Source: Veillonella sp. (GTDB taxonomy: Bacteria; Bacillota; Negativicutes; Veillonellales; Veillonellaceae). Taken from it: a stretch of DNA of 6,569 bases. Position numbers and translations under genes: made by a program. The notes below the pieces were generated by a model that saw only the letters and a program-made list of their open reading frames with translations, did no database searches and was not told the DNA's origin. Positions 1 to 6,522 of the stretch are shown in pieces. Within the stretch, counting starts at the first letter, position 1; each line of letters starts with the position of its first letter. Location: assembly GCF_019414865.1 (NCBI RefSeq), contig NZ_DXLG01000088.1, positions 1 to 6,569 on the forward strand, written 5' to 3'.

Positions 1-176
1 TACTAGCATTGTATAAAAGTCCGATGAACAATCAATGAATTTTACACAACTTAATTTAATGCTACTATTACAAAAGATTATTGTCAATACTTACTATTCT
101 TCACAATCTATAAGTACAAAAATTCTTTTTATACATTTAAAATCAGCTAAATATAAAATAATCTTAGTCTATATAA
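1..176. other. AT-rich intergenic spacer downstream of hypE
   Basis: No credible gene is visible here. An open frame entering from about position 35 on the plus strand runs into the antisense of hypE, is low in complexity and has no convincing ribosome site. I see no GC-rich hairpin followed by a T-run that could terminate the hyp transcript; the AAAAATTCTTTTT stretch at 119-131 would leave only a 3-nt loop on a 5-bp A/T stem. The spacer holds weak leftward promoter-like hexamers, listed separately, so a further minus-strand gene probably lies to the left of the window. Confidence 0.6.
8..35 (-). promoter_or_regulatory. weak leftward promoter candidate
   Basis: On the minus strand a TTGATT hexamer (35-30) is followed after 16 bases by TACAAT (13-8), matching the sigma-70/sigma-A consensus at 4 of 6 and 5 of 6 positions. 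Further upstream a perfect TTGACA (87-82) has only a poor TAGCAT (64-59) after a 17-base spacer. Either could drive a gene to the left of the window. In DNA this rich in A and T such matches arise easily by chance, so the call is tentative. Confidence 0.25.
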
Positions 177-1184
177 TTAACAGATACGAGGGACTTGATC
201 TTCACCTAACAAATCAATTAAACGGACACCACCAATTGCGGTTTGCAATCCAACCTTGCCAATATTTTTATCTAATGTTTTACCGATTAATACGGCTTCT
301 TTACCTTCTTCAAAGCCACGAAGAATGGATAAAACTTCATCAGTAACCGATGGGTCTACCACAAGCACTACCTTACCTTCATTGGCTAAATATAATGAAT
401 CATACCCTAAAATATCACAAACAGATTGTACTTCAGCGTGAACCGGTATAGCTGCTTCATCTACCTTAATACCAACTTGACTTTGGTCTGCAATTTCTTT
501 TAAAACAGTACCTAAACCACCACGTGTTGGATCTCGCAATAGAGCCACTTGAGGCCCCACTTTATCAAGTACAGCATGAACCATATTGTTTAAAGGGGCA
601 CAGTCAGTTTTTAATGCATCAGATAAATCCAATCCAAATCGTTGTCCCATAACGGCAATAGAATGATCTCCTATGGCACCAGACAAGACAATATCCATAC
701 CAGGCTTCACACGATGTGGACCAATATCAATACCCTCTGGAATCATGCCAATCCCCGCTGTATTTATGTAGATTTTGTCTACCTCACCTTTTTTAACAAC
801 CTTGGTGTCTCCTGTAACAATTTGTACATTGGCAGCTTTAGCCATGTCGGACATGGTATGAAGGATTTCATCTAACTCATTAAAGGCAAGGCCTTCTTCT
901 AAAATGAGCCCACAACTCAAGTATTGTGGAATAGCACCATTCATAGCTAAATCATTCACTGTACCACATACAGCTAATTTACCAATATTTCCGCCAGGGA
1001 AAAACGCTGGTTGTACTACATAGGAATCTGTAGAGAACGCCATACGTCCTGCTGTAACGGGAAATTGAGCACCATCGTGTAAAGGAGCTAATAAATCATT
1101 TGTAAAATATTTCAAAATAAAACGCTCGGTCAACTCATGACTAAATCGACCACCGTTTCCATGGACTAAGCGAACTCGCTCCAT
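177..1184 (-). CDS. hypE: HypE, hydrogenase cyanide-ligand maturation protein
   Basis: HypE is a cytoplasmic enzyme of the PurM/AIR-synthetase fold. It accepts a carbamoyl group from HypF on its C-terminal cysteine, dehydrates it with ATP to a thiocyanate, and gives the cyanide to iron on HypC-HypD. With the start used here the protein has 335 residues, the usual family length. Visible marks are NGG (10-12), FSTDSYVV (50-57, with the metal/ATP-site aspartate), GTVNDLAMNGA (74-84), GDTKVV (125-130), RDPTRGG (217-223) and the diagnostic C-terminal PRIC, whose last residue is the modified cysteine. An upstream in-frame ATG at 1241 lies inside hypD and would add 19 unrelated residues. The ATG at 1184 has GGGAGG six bases upstream and opens directly with the conserved region. 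The gene begins 1 bp after the hypD stop and its ribosome site lies in the last hypD codons, so translational coupling is likely. Confidence 0.97.
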   Translation of the reverse strand: MERVRLVHGNGGRFSHELTERFILKYFTNDLLAPLHDGAQFPVTAGRMAFSTDSYVVQPAFFPGGNIGKLAVCGTVNDLAMNGAIPQYLSCGLILEEGLAFNELDEILHTMSDMAKAANVQIVTGDTKVVKKGEVDKIYINTAGIGMIPEGIDIGPHRVKPGMDIVLSGAIGDHSIAVMGQRFGLDLSDALKTDCAPLNNMVHAVLDKVGPQVALLRDPTRGGLGTVLKEIADQSQVGIKVDEAAIPVHAEVQSVCDILGYDSLYLANEGKVVLVVDPSVTDEVLSILRGFEEGKEAVLIGKTLDKNIGKVGLQTAIGGVRLIDLLGEDQVPRIC

Positions 1185-1185
1185 A

Positions 1186-2304
1186 TTAATCCTCCCACGT
1201 CGATCCACCACTGGAATAACCATATTTATACCATGCAGCACAACTACCTTCTACAGATACCATGCAGGCACCAACTGGATGGTCAGCAGTACAACTTTTA
1301 CCAAACAATGGACATTCACTCGGTTTAATAAGACCTTGCAATACACGGCCACATTGACAACCCTTCGGATCAAGAGAAGGTTGTTCAAGATGAATAGGTA
1401 ATGCACGTTCTACATCATAGGCTGCATATTCGTCCTTTAATCTTAAACCAGAATTTGGAATGACACCTATACCACGCCACGCATCATCACATACATCATA
1501 TACCTCTTTGATCATCGCTTGCGCTACAGGATTACCCTTCTGCATAACTACAGAATGATATGTATTTCCTACTATAAAATTACTAGTTTTTCGTTGCTCT
1601 AAAATATTTGCTATAGCAGACAAAATTTCAAGTCCATCAAAACCAGCAATACATGATGGTATGTGATATTCTTCAGGTAAAAATTGATATGGTTCTTCTC
1701 CGATAATAACACTCACATGACCCGGCAAAATAAAACCATCAATATAACCTTCTTGTTTATCTAATAAAGCTCGCAATGCAGGAGGCACTAATTTATGAGA
1801 TACAAGGAAGAAAACGTTCTTCAAGCCTGCTGCATGAACTGCTTTTACAGTTGCACAAATAACGGCAATAGTCGTTTCAAAACCTATGGCTAAAAATACG
1901 ATTTTCTTTTCCGGATATTTCTTACTAAGTTCTACTACCTCTAAAGGCGTATAAATTACATGGATATGCGCGCCCTTTGTTTGAGCTTCACTAAGACTAC
2001 TATAACTACCTGGCACCTTTAACATATCCCCAAAGGTTGCAATAATAACATCATCACGTTCAGCATAAGCCAAAGCCTTATCCATATACGTTTGATCCGT
2101 TACACATACAGGACATCCTGGTCCACTAACAAGTTCAATGCCACTTGGCAATAACTGACGAAGACCTTCACGGAAAATCGATACAGTATGTGTACCACAA
2201 ACCTCCATAAGTCTCACGGTTTCCCCTGGCTTATGAAGAGCATTGATACGTTTTAACAATGCATCAGCACTGTTCTGCTTTTCCTGCAAAGTAAGCTTCT
2301 TCAA
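1186..2304 (-). CDS. hypD: HypD, iron-sulfur scaffold for Fe(CN)2CO assembly
   Basis: HypD forms a cytoplasmic complex with HypC in which the Fe(CN)2CO unit of [NiFe]-hydrogenase is built; it carries a [4Fe-4S] cluster and a redox-active cysteine pair. The 372 residues match the family length. Signature motifs are MEVCGTHT (33-40, Cys36), GPGCPVC (61-67, Cys64 and Cys67) and GFETT (141-145). A C-terminal cysteine-rich part has Cys316, 318, 331, 338, 347 and 355, from which the cluster ligands are drawn, and ends in GACMVSVEGSCAAWY (345-359). The start codon is TTG. An in-frame TAG lies only three codons upstream (2313-2311) and the first internal ATG falls at Met33 inside the first motif, so no ATG start is possible. 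AAGGAG (2320-2315) sits 10 bases ahead of this TTG. The first 41 bases overlap hypC in another frame, consistent with coupled synthesis of the two partners. Confidence 0.97.
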   Translation of the reverse strand: MKKLTLQEKQNSADALLKRINALHKPGETVRLMEVCGTHTVSIFREGLRQLLPSGIELVSGPGCPVCVTDQTYMDKALAYAERDDVIIATFGDMLKVPGSYSSLSEAQTKGAHIHVIYTPLEVVELSKKYPEKKIVFLAIGFETTIAVICATVKAVHAAGLKNVFFLVSHKLVPPALRALLDKQEGYIDGFILPGHVSVIIGEEPYQFLPEEYHIPSCIAGFDGLEILSAIANILEQRKTSNFIVGNTYHSVVMQKGNPVAQAMIKEVYDVCDDAWRGIGVIPNSGLRLKDEYAAYDVERALPIHLEQPSLDPKGCQCGRVLQGLIKPSECPLFGKSCTADHPVGACMVSVEGSCAAWYKYGYSSGGSTWED

Positions 2305-2515
2305 GTTCTTCTAGCTCCTTAAAGGCCTCTAATGTTTTTTGTGCCTCTTCTTCATCAACAATTTGTACAGCAAAACCTGCATGGACTAACAACCAGTCCC
2401 CTACCTTTGCTTCTGGTACGAGGAGTAAGCTGCAGTCACGGGTGGCACCTGTTAATTCTACAGTGCCAATAACATCATTCACAGCTACTAACTGTGCTGG
2501 TACAGCTAAGCACAT
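2264..2515 (-). CDS. hypC: HypC, hydrogenase assembly chaperone
   Basis: HypC is a small OB-fold-like chaperone that binds the Fe(CN)2CO precursor with HypD and then carries it to the hydrogenase large-subunit precursor. The 83 residues fit the family. The N-terminus MCLAVPAQ supplies the essential Cys2, which becomes the first residue after Met removal, and the CxxxP signature. VGDWLLVHAGFAVQIVDEEEA (38-58) is the typical central motif. The acidic tail (LEAFKELEELEEAY, 62-75) is likely helical, and the chain ends in a cysteine; the last 13 codons overlap hypD. The start has AAGGAG five bases upstream. No other HypC/HupF-like paralogue is in the window. The gene opens the hypCDE block behind a 143-bp spacer with its own promoter candidate. 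Confidence 0.96.
   Translation of the reverse strand: MCLAVPAQLVAVNDVIGTVELTGATRDCSLLLVPEAKVGDWLLVHAGFAVQIVDEEEAQKTLEAFKELEELEEAYFAGKAEQC
2315..2320 (-). promoter_or_regulatory. ribosome binding site deciding the hypD TTG start
   Basis: AAGGAG lies inside the 3' part of hypC, 10 bases upstream of the TTG at 2304. A later in-frame TTG at 2289 is the main alternative start, but it would leave this site 25 bases away. The site therefore favours 2304. Confidence 0.6.
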
Positions 2516-2604
2516 ATTATCTCCTTATATATTACTTTAATAACAAATTCTATAAGTTTACTTTTATGTAAGCAAACTCATTATATATAAATATTTCTAA
2601 TATT

Positions 2605-2632
2605 ATTGTATCACAATTATAGTATTTATTAA
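2605..2632 (-). promoter_or_regulatory. extended -10 promoter candidate for hypCDE
   Basis: On the minus strand TTAATA (2632-2627; 4 of 6 to the -35 consensus) is separated by 16 bases from TACAAT (2610-2605; 5 of 6). The TACAAT is preceded by TGA, which makes an extended -10 element (TGnTACAAT). Transcription would start near 2598, leaving a leader of about 80 bases before hypC. A TATAAT at 2621-2616 has no partner -35. The flanking dyad GTATCAC/GTGATAC overlaps this -10 and abuts the -35, as expected of a repressor site. Confidence 0.45.
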
Positions 2633-2639
2633 GTGATAC
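2608..2639. promoter_or_regulatory. GTATCAC-N18-GTGATAC dyad, possible nickel (NikR-like) operator
   Basis: Two perfect 7-base inverted arms, GTATCAC (2608-2614) and GTGATAC (2633-2639), are separated by 18 bases. One arm covers the extended -10 of the hypC promoter candidate and the other lies at the upstream edge of the -35. The arms recall the E. coli NikR box (GTATGA, 16 bases, TCATAC), but the inner bases and spacing differ. The arms are seen directly; binding by NikR is inference only. Confidence 0.4.
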
Positions 2640-2658
2640 TAGCTACAAGAGTATATAA

Positions 2659-4938
2659 CTATTTCTGATTACCAATCCATAATTGGCCGAGTGCTAAGCC
2701 CCCATCATTGGAAGGAACAGCCTCATTCATATATAAATTGCCTACATGCCAAGCGCGATATATTAACTCTACTAATTTGCGATTTTGAAATACACCGCCT
2801 GATATGGCCGCATCACTAATATTATATCGCTCCATTAAATCGGCTGAAGTTTCACATAATGCAATGGCAACTGTTTTATGAAATGATACTGCAAGATGAG
2901 CTCTAGATTCACCTTTAACGACACCATCCATAATAGATTGAACAGTGGGAGTAAAATCAAGAATTCGACCGTCATAGTTATAATCAAGCAATATGCCTTT
3001 TTCATCACCACATAAAGATTCTAATGCAATAGCAATTTGCGCATCATAGGTATGAATCATGCCTAGGCCTAAAAGAGAACCTACTGCATCAAATAAACGT
3101 CCACAGCTCGTTGCTTGAATCATAGGCATTGTAGATTGTAATGCTTTATCTAATATTTCCCAACCTTTAGGTAGCCTATTCATCCAATCTTGGTAAACAG
3201 GTGGAATATCATTACCATAATAATTTCTGATATACCATAAGGCTTGACGCCATGGCTCAGAAACCGCTTTTTCTCCACCTGGTAACGGCGCTTCATGGAT
3301 ATGAGCTAATCGTTGATATTGGTTACCTTTACAAAGGAGAAATTCACCGCCCCATATGCTTCCATCTGGACCATATCCTGTACCATCCATGGCAATTCCA
3401 AGAACAGGCCCTTCTAGATTGTGTTCTGCCATAACTGATGCGATATGAGCATGATGATGTTGGACAGGTATAACAGAAATCTGTGAACTTTTACCAATAC
3501 GTTCCCCTAAGTGAGAAGAGAAAAATTGAGGATGACTATCTACAATGATTTTCTCTGGTTGTATAGAAAATAATTTCTCATATCTGTCAATAGTCCACTC
3601 CAAAGTTGCATGCGTAGATGCATTCTGTAGATCACCAATATGTGGTCCTACAAGAACTTCAGAACCTTTATTCATAGCGAAAGCATTTTTTAAATCACTC
3701 CCCATGGCTAATATCGGAGTTTGCCCTGAAATTTCACAATGAATAGGTTCTGGTACATAGCCACGACTACGACGAATAAATCGAGGTTTCTTATGAATAA
3801 CAGTTACAACAGAATCATCGAGAGGTGCATAAATTTTCCGATTATGGACCAAAAAATAATCAGCAACTGCCCCTAACTCTTCAAATGCTTGATTATCATC
3901 ATATAAAACGGGATCACCGCTACGATTGCCGCTCGTCATGACCCACGCCGCATCTGATGGTAATAGTACCTCATGCATCGGTGTATATGGTAACATTACG
4001 CCAAGCATATGATTATCTGGCGCTACATGGGTACTCAAATGGACTAAACTATGGTGATTTCTTTCTAATAATACGATAGGACGTTCCATTCCAGTCAAAA
4101 TATCTAGTTCTACATCACTAAGATGGACTAGCTCGATTGCCGTATCTAGAGACCCTACCATAATTGCTAGTGGTTTATGTGGTCTGTTTTTACGCTTACG
4201 TAAGCGTTGAACCGCTACATCATTTCGAGCATCACAAACTAAATGATAGCCGCCAATCCCTTTAATAGCGATAATACTACCTTCGTTAATTAATTCACGG
4301 GTTGTATTCCATACATTTACTGTATCTACAACCGTACGATTAGGTTTATATAGAGTATAATGAGGCCCACAAAGAGAACATGCATTAGGTTCAGCACGAT
4401 AACGGCGCCCCTCTATATCCTCATATTCAGCCTTACAAGCTTCACACATAGGAAACTCATCCATCGTCGTTCGCTCACGATCATAAGGTAGAGATTTAAT
4501 AATCGTATACCGAGGGCCACAATTTGTGCAATTAATAAAAGGATATTCTTTCCTACGCTTGTCCCGTTCTAGTTCTTTAAGACAGTCATCACATGGCGCT
4601 GTATCAGCACTAATAAACGTACTAACCTCTTCACCTAATGGAGAGGGCTTCACAGAGAACTCAACTTCATTGTTTTGTATAGTAAGATGTTGTACCCTTT
4701 GACTTGTAATGCGGCATAATCGAGGTTGGTCATCTTGAATCGCATCTAAAAACAACTGCAAATCACTAGTACAACCTTGTATCTCGACGTAAACACCTTG
4801 ACTATCATTATATACAAAACCTGTTAAACCTAGGGAATGTGCCCACATAGAAACAAGGGGCCGGAATCCGACCCCTTGAACTATACCGGTATAACGAATT
4901 CCCCAGCGTTCTATAGTTTGATTACTATTTTGTTTCAT
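2659..4938 (-). CDS. hypF: HypF, carbamoyltransferase for hydrogenase maturation
   Basis: HypF converts carbamoyl phosphate and ATP to carbamoyl adenylate and transfers the carbamoyl group to the HypE C-terminal cysteine, the first step of cyanide-ligand synthesis. The 759 residues hold the full domain order. An acylphosphatase-like domain (about 10-98) has GIVQGVGFRP (18-27). Two zinc-finger pairs follow, Cys116/119/137/140 and Cys165/168/187/190, each ending in CGP. The YrdC-like domain (about 208-395) has KGIGGYHLVCDA (226-237) and SGNRSGDPV (336-344). The Kae1-like carbamoyltransferase domain (about 405-755) has VQHHHAHIASVMAEH (492-506), AMDGTGYGPDGSIWGGEF (516-533) and SGGVFQNR (713-720). 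No domain is missing or broken. The ATG is preceded by AGGAG five bases upstream. It lies 35 bp after the maturase gene with no visible terminator, and 143 bp before hypC. Confidence 0.97.
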   Translation of the reverse strand: MKQNSNQTIERWGIRYTGIVQGVGFRPLVSMWAHSLGLTGFVYNDSQGVYVEIQGCTSDLQLFLDAIQDDQPRLCRITSQRVQHLTIQNNEVEFSVKPSPLGEEVSTFISADTAPCDDCLKELERDKRRKEYPFINCTNCGPRYTIIKSLPYDRERTTMDEFPMCEACKAEYEDIEGRRYRAEPNACSLCGPHYTLYKPNRTVVDTVNVWNTTRELINEGSIIAIKGIGGYHLVCDARNDVAVQRLRKRKNRPHKPLAIMVGSLDTAIELVHLSDVELDILTGMERPIVLLERNHHSLVHLSTHVAPDNHMLGVMLPYTPMHEVLLPSDAAWVMTSGNRSGDPVLYDDNQAFEELGAVADYFLVHNRKIYAPLDDSVVTVIHKKPRFIRRSRGYVPEPIHCEISGQTPILAMGSDLKNAFAMNKGSEVLVGPHIGDLQNASTHATLEWTIDRYEKLFSIQPEKIIVDSHPQFFSSHLGERIGKSSQISVIPVQHHHAHIASVMAEHNLEGPVLGIAMDGTGYGPDGSIWGGEFLLCKGNQYQRLAHIHEAPLPGGEKAVSEPWRQALWYIRNYYGNDIPPVYQDWMNRLPKGWEILDKALQSTMPMIQATSCGRLFDAVGSLLGLGMIHTYDAQIAIALESLCGDEKGILLDYNYDGRILDFTPTVQSIMDGVVKGESRAHLAVSFHKTVAIALCETSADLMERYNISDAAISGGVFQNRKLVELIYRAWHVGNLYMNEAVPSNDGGLALGQLWIGNQK
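4192..4207. repeat. 16-bp perfect palindrome inside hypF
   Basis: ACGCTTAC and GTAAGCGT abut to give a perfect 16-bp palindrome in the YrdC-domain part of hypF. It encodes the Arg/Lys-rich stretch near residues 245-249. It is coding-compatible and may well be chance. Confidence 0.6.
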
Positions 4939-4973
4939 ATAAACTCCTACTATAGACGGAGAATTAATGGCTA

Positions 4974-6383
4974 TTAACCTAATGCTACAGGAATACTGCC
5001 ATCAATGCCAGCTTGTTCTAGCTCGGCTTGAATCATAATAGCGCATTCAATACGTTTCTTTTGTAAGCGGCAGCCAAATTCATAAGGTGTTTCTAAATCG
5101 CCACCTAATGTAATGTTGTTAGCATGACAGCCACCAGAACAGAAGAATTTCGCCCAACATTCAGCACAAGTTGGTTTAGAGAATACATGTGTATTACGGA
5201 AATCTTTAGGAATTTCTGTATTTTGTAAACCATCATACACATTGCCAAGCACATATCCATCTTTACCTACGAATTGATGACATGGGTAAATATCGCCATT
5301 TGGTACGACTGCCATATATTCATGACCTGCCCCACAACCACGAAGGCGTTTAGCCATACATGGACCGCGATACAAATCCATACGGAAGTGGAAGAAGTTA
5401 AACTTCTCGCCCCAACCATCTAATTGACGTTGTAAATAAATATCTGCTAATTTTTCATATTCTTTTTCCAATACAGGCCAATCCTCTTCGCGAAGAACAT
5501 AGTCCCCCTCTTCACCTACTACAGGCTCCATGGATAAATGTTCGAAGCCAAGATCAGACATAGCCATAACGTCTTTTGTAAAGTCTAAGTTTTTATGTGT
5601 ATACGTACCACGTACGTAGTATTCAAGGCCATGGCGTTGTTTTACTGCATTGATAAGGTTTTTAGCAATATATTTGTAAGATTCAGCACCACTACCAGCT
5701 ACAGGACGCATCGCATTATGTACAGATTCACGACCATCCAAAGATAATACAAGGCTCATCTTATGTTCGTTTACATAGTCGATTTTATCTTGTGTTAACA
5801 GCATACCATTTGTAGTCAATGTAAGCTTGAAAATCTTATTGTGCTTTTCTTGAATGGATTCAATATATTCAACTGTTTGTTTAACAACATCCCAGTTCAA
5901 TAAAGGTTCTCCACCAAAGAAGTCTATTTCACAATGTTGACGAGGGCCACTCATTTTAATGAGGAAGTCCACTGCACGCTTCGCCACATCAAAACTCATT
6001 AATTCACGTTTTACACCGCCGTAATCACCTTGGCTGGCAAAACAGTATTTACATGCTAAATTACAATCATGAGCAATATTTAAGCATAATGCCTTAACAA
6101 TAGGTTTTTCACCTACTACGAGTTTAAACTCTGTACTCATCGGAGCAAACAATTGCTCTGCTTTAATGAGCTCATCTAACTCATCCATAATCTCATCAAG
6201 TTCTACGGCATCTTCTTTAGCATCTAATGCAGCATGTACTGCATCGCGATTAGTGCCATTATATATGTCAAGAACTCTATCAATGAGTTCGTCGATAACG
6301 TGAATAATACCACTATTAACATCTAAGCAGTAATAGTTATCCTTCATCCGAAACTTATGGATCATTGGTTTTAATTCTAACAT
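4974..6383 (-). CDS. SCIFF-type radical SAM/SPASM peptide thioether maturase
   Basis: This protein belongs to the radical SAM maturases that form Cys sulfur-to-carbon thioether links in SCIFF peptides (CteB is the studied example). The 469 residues begin with a RiPP-recognition-like segment (about 7-80, opening MIHKFRMKDNYYCLDVNSG). The radical SAM core has HDCNLACKYCFA (105-116), in which Cys107, Cys111 and Cys114 bind the SAM cluster, and FFGGEPL (155-161). The SPASM/auxiliary-cluster cysteines are Cys342, 350, 368, 406, 409, 415, 419 and 438, including PNGDIYPCHQF (361-371) and CAECWAKFFCSGGCHAN (406-422). The ATG at 6383 has GGAGG four bases upstream and starts at the family N-terminus. 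An ATG at 6449 would add 22 unlike residues and lies upstream of the predicted transcript start. No Cys-rich SCIFF precursor is found upstream or elsewhere in the window. hypF follows after 35 bp. Confidence 0.88.
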   Translation of the reverse strand: MLELKPMIHKFRMKDNYYCLDVNSGIIHVIDELIDRVLDIYNGTNRDAVHAALDAKEDAVELDEIMDELDELIKAEQLFAPMSTEFKLVVGEKPIVKALCLNIAHDCNLACKYCFASQGDYGGVKRELMSFDVAKRAVDFLIKMSGPRQHCEIDFFGGEPLLNWDVVKQTVEYIESIQEKHNKIFKLTLTTNGMLLTQDKIDYVNEHKMSLVLSLDGRESVHNAMRPVAGSGAESYKYIAKNLINAVKQRHGLEYYVRGTYTHKNLDFTKDVMAMSDLGFEHLSMEPVVGEEGDYVLREEDWPVLEKEYEKLADIYLQRQLDGWGEKFNFFHFRMDLYRGPCMAKRLRGCGAGHEYMAVVPNGDIYPCHQFVGKDGYVLGNVYDGLQNTEIPKDFRNTHVFSKPTCAECWAKFFCSGGCHANNITLGGDLETPYEFGCRLQKKRIECAIMIQAELEQAGIDGSIPVALG

Positions 6384-6409
6384 GGTACCTCCAATTAATA
6401 TGTATGGTA

Positions 6410-6432
6410 AAAGTTCTACTATATAGAACTTT
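6410..6432. promoter_or_regulatory. perfect inverted repeat at the 5' end of the maturase transcript
   Basis: AAAGTTCTA (6410-6418) and TAGAACTTT (6424-6432) are perfect 9-base inverted arms around a 5-base centre. The repeat lies between the predicted -10 element (6445-6440) and the ribosome site (6392-6388). It would therefore be either a stem-loop at the very 5' end of the mRNA or an operator immediately downstream of the promoter. No T-run follows on the minus strand beyond TTTTACC, so it is not a convincing terminator. Confidence 0.5.
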
Positions 6433-6439
6433 CTAGATA

Positions 6440-6448
6440 ATTGTACCA
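6440..6448 (-). promoter_or_regulatory. extended -10 promoter candidate for maturase gene
   Basis: The minus strand reads TGGTACAAT, an extended -10 (TGn plus a 5-of-6 -10 hexamer). It lies 56 bases upstream of the maturase ATG. The -35 region (around 6468-6463, TAACGT) is poor, as is common for extended -10 promoters. The same TGnTACAAT form occurs before hypC. Confidence 0.45.
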
Positions 6449-6522
6449 CATTTCCACGCTAAACGTTATGAAAAGAGTCATAAAGATATACCATATAAAG
6501 TATGTATTATACACATAAATCA

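Noticed and set aside
74..165. AAGATTATT and AATAATCTT inverted 9-mers in the left spacer
   Set aside because: They are 74 bases apart in extremely AT-rich DNA, which is expected by chance.
35..346. Plus-strand open frame of 103 codons
   Set aside because: Its second half is antisense to the hypE 3' end, its first half is low-complexity AT-rich sequence, and it has no convincing ribosome site.
842..856. CCATGTC/GACATGG inverted repeat in hypE
   Set aside because: The single-base centre cannot form an RNA loop, and the sequence simply encodes a conserved part of HypE.
642..875. Plus-strand open frame of 77 codons inside hypE
   Set aside because: It is antisense to well-conserved hypE coding sequence and has no recognisable protein features. 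The shorter antisense frames at 256-441, 3252-3434 and 3545-3742 fail in the same way.
1185..1241. Longer hypE start at 1241
   Set aside because: It would overlap hypD by 56 bp and add 19 residues unlike HypE. The ATG at 1184 has a strong ribosome site and gives the family N-terminus and length.
2550..2580. Imperfect hairpin (AGTTT-bulge-TAC with GTAAACT) between hypF and hypC as a terminator
   Set aside because: The AT-rich stem has a 3-base bulge and no T-run follows it. It also lies downstream of the hypC promoter candidate.
4939..4973. Possible CTCC/GGAG pairing that would hide the hypF ribosome site
   Set aside because: It has only four pairs around a 10-base loop, too weak to propose as a regulatory structure.
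6384..6449. Longer maturase start at 6449
   Set aside because: The extra residues are encoded across the predicted promoter, the inverted repeat and the ribosome site, and do not resemble the family N-terminus.
6506..6511. Perfect TATAAT on the minus strand near the right edge
   Set aside because: No -35 at a workable distance and no extended -10 bases. The upstream sequence is the GC-rich hairpin.
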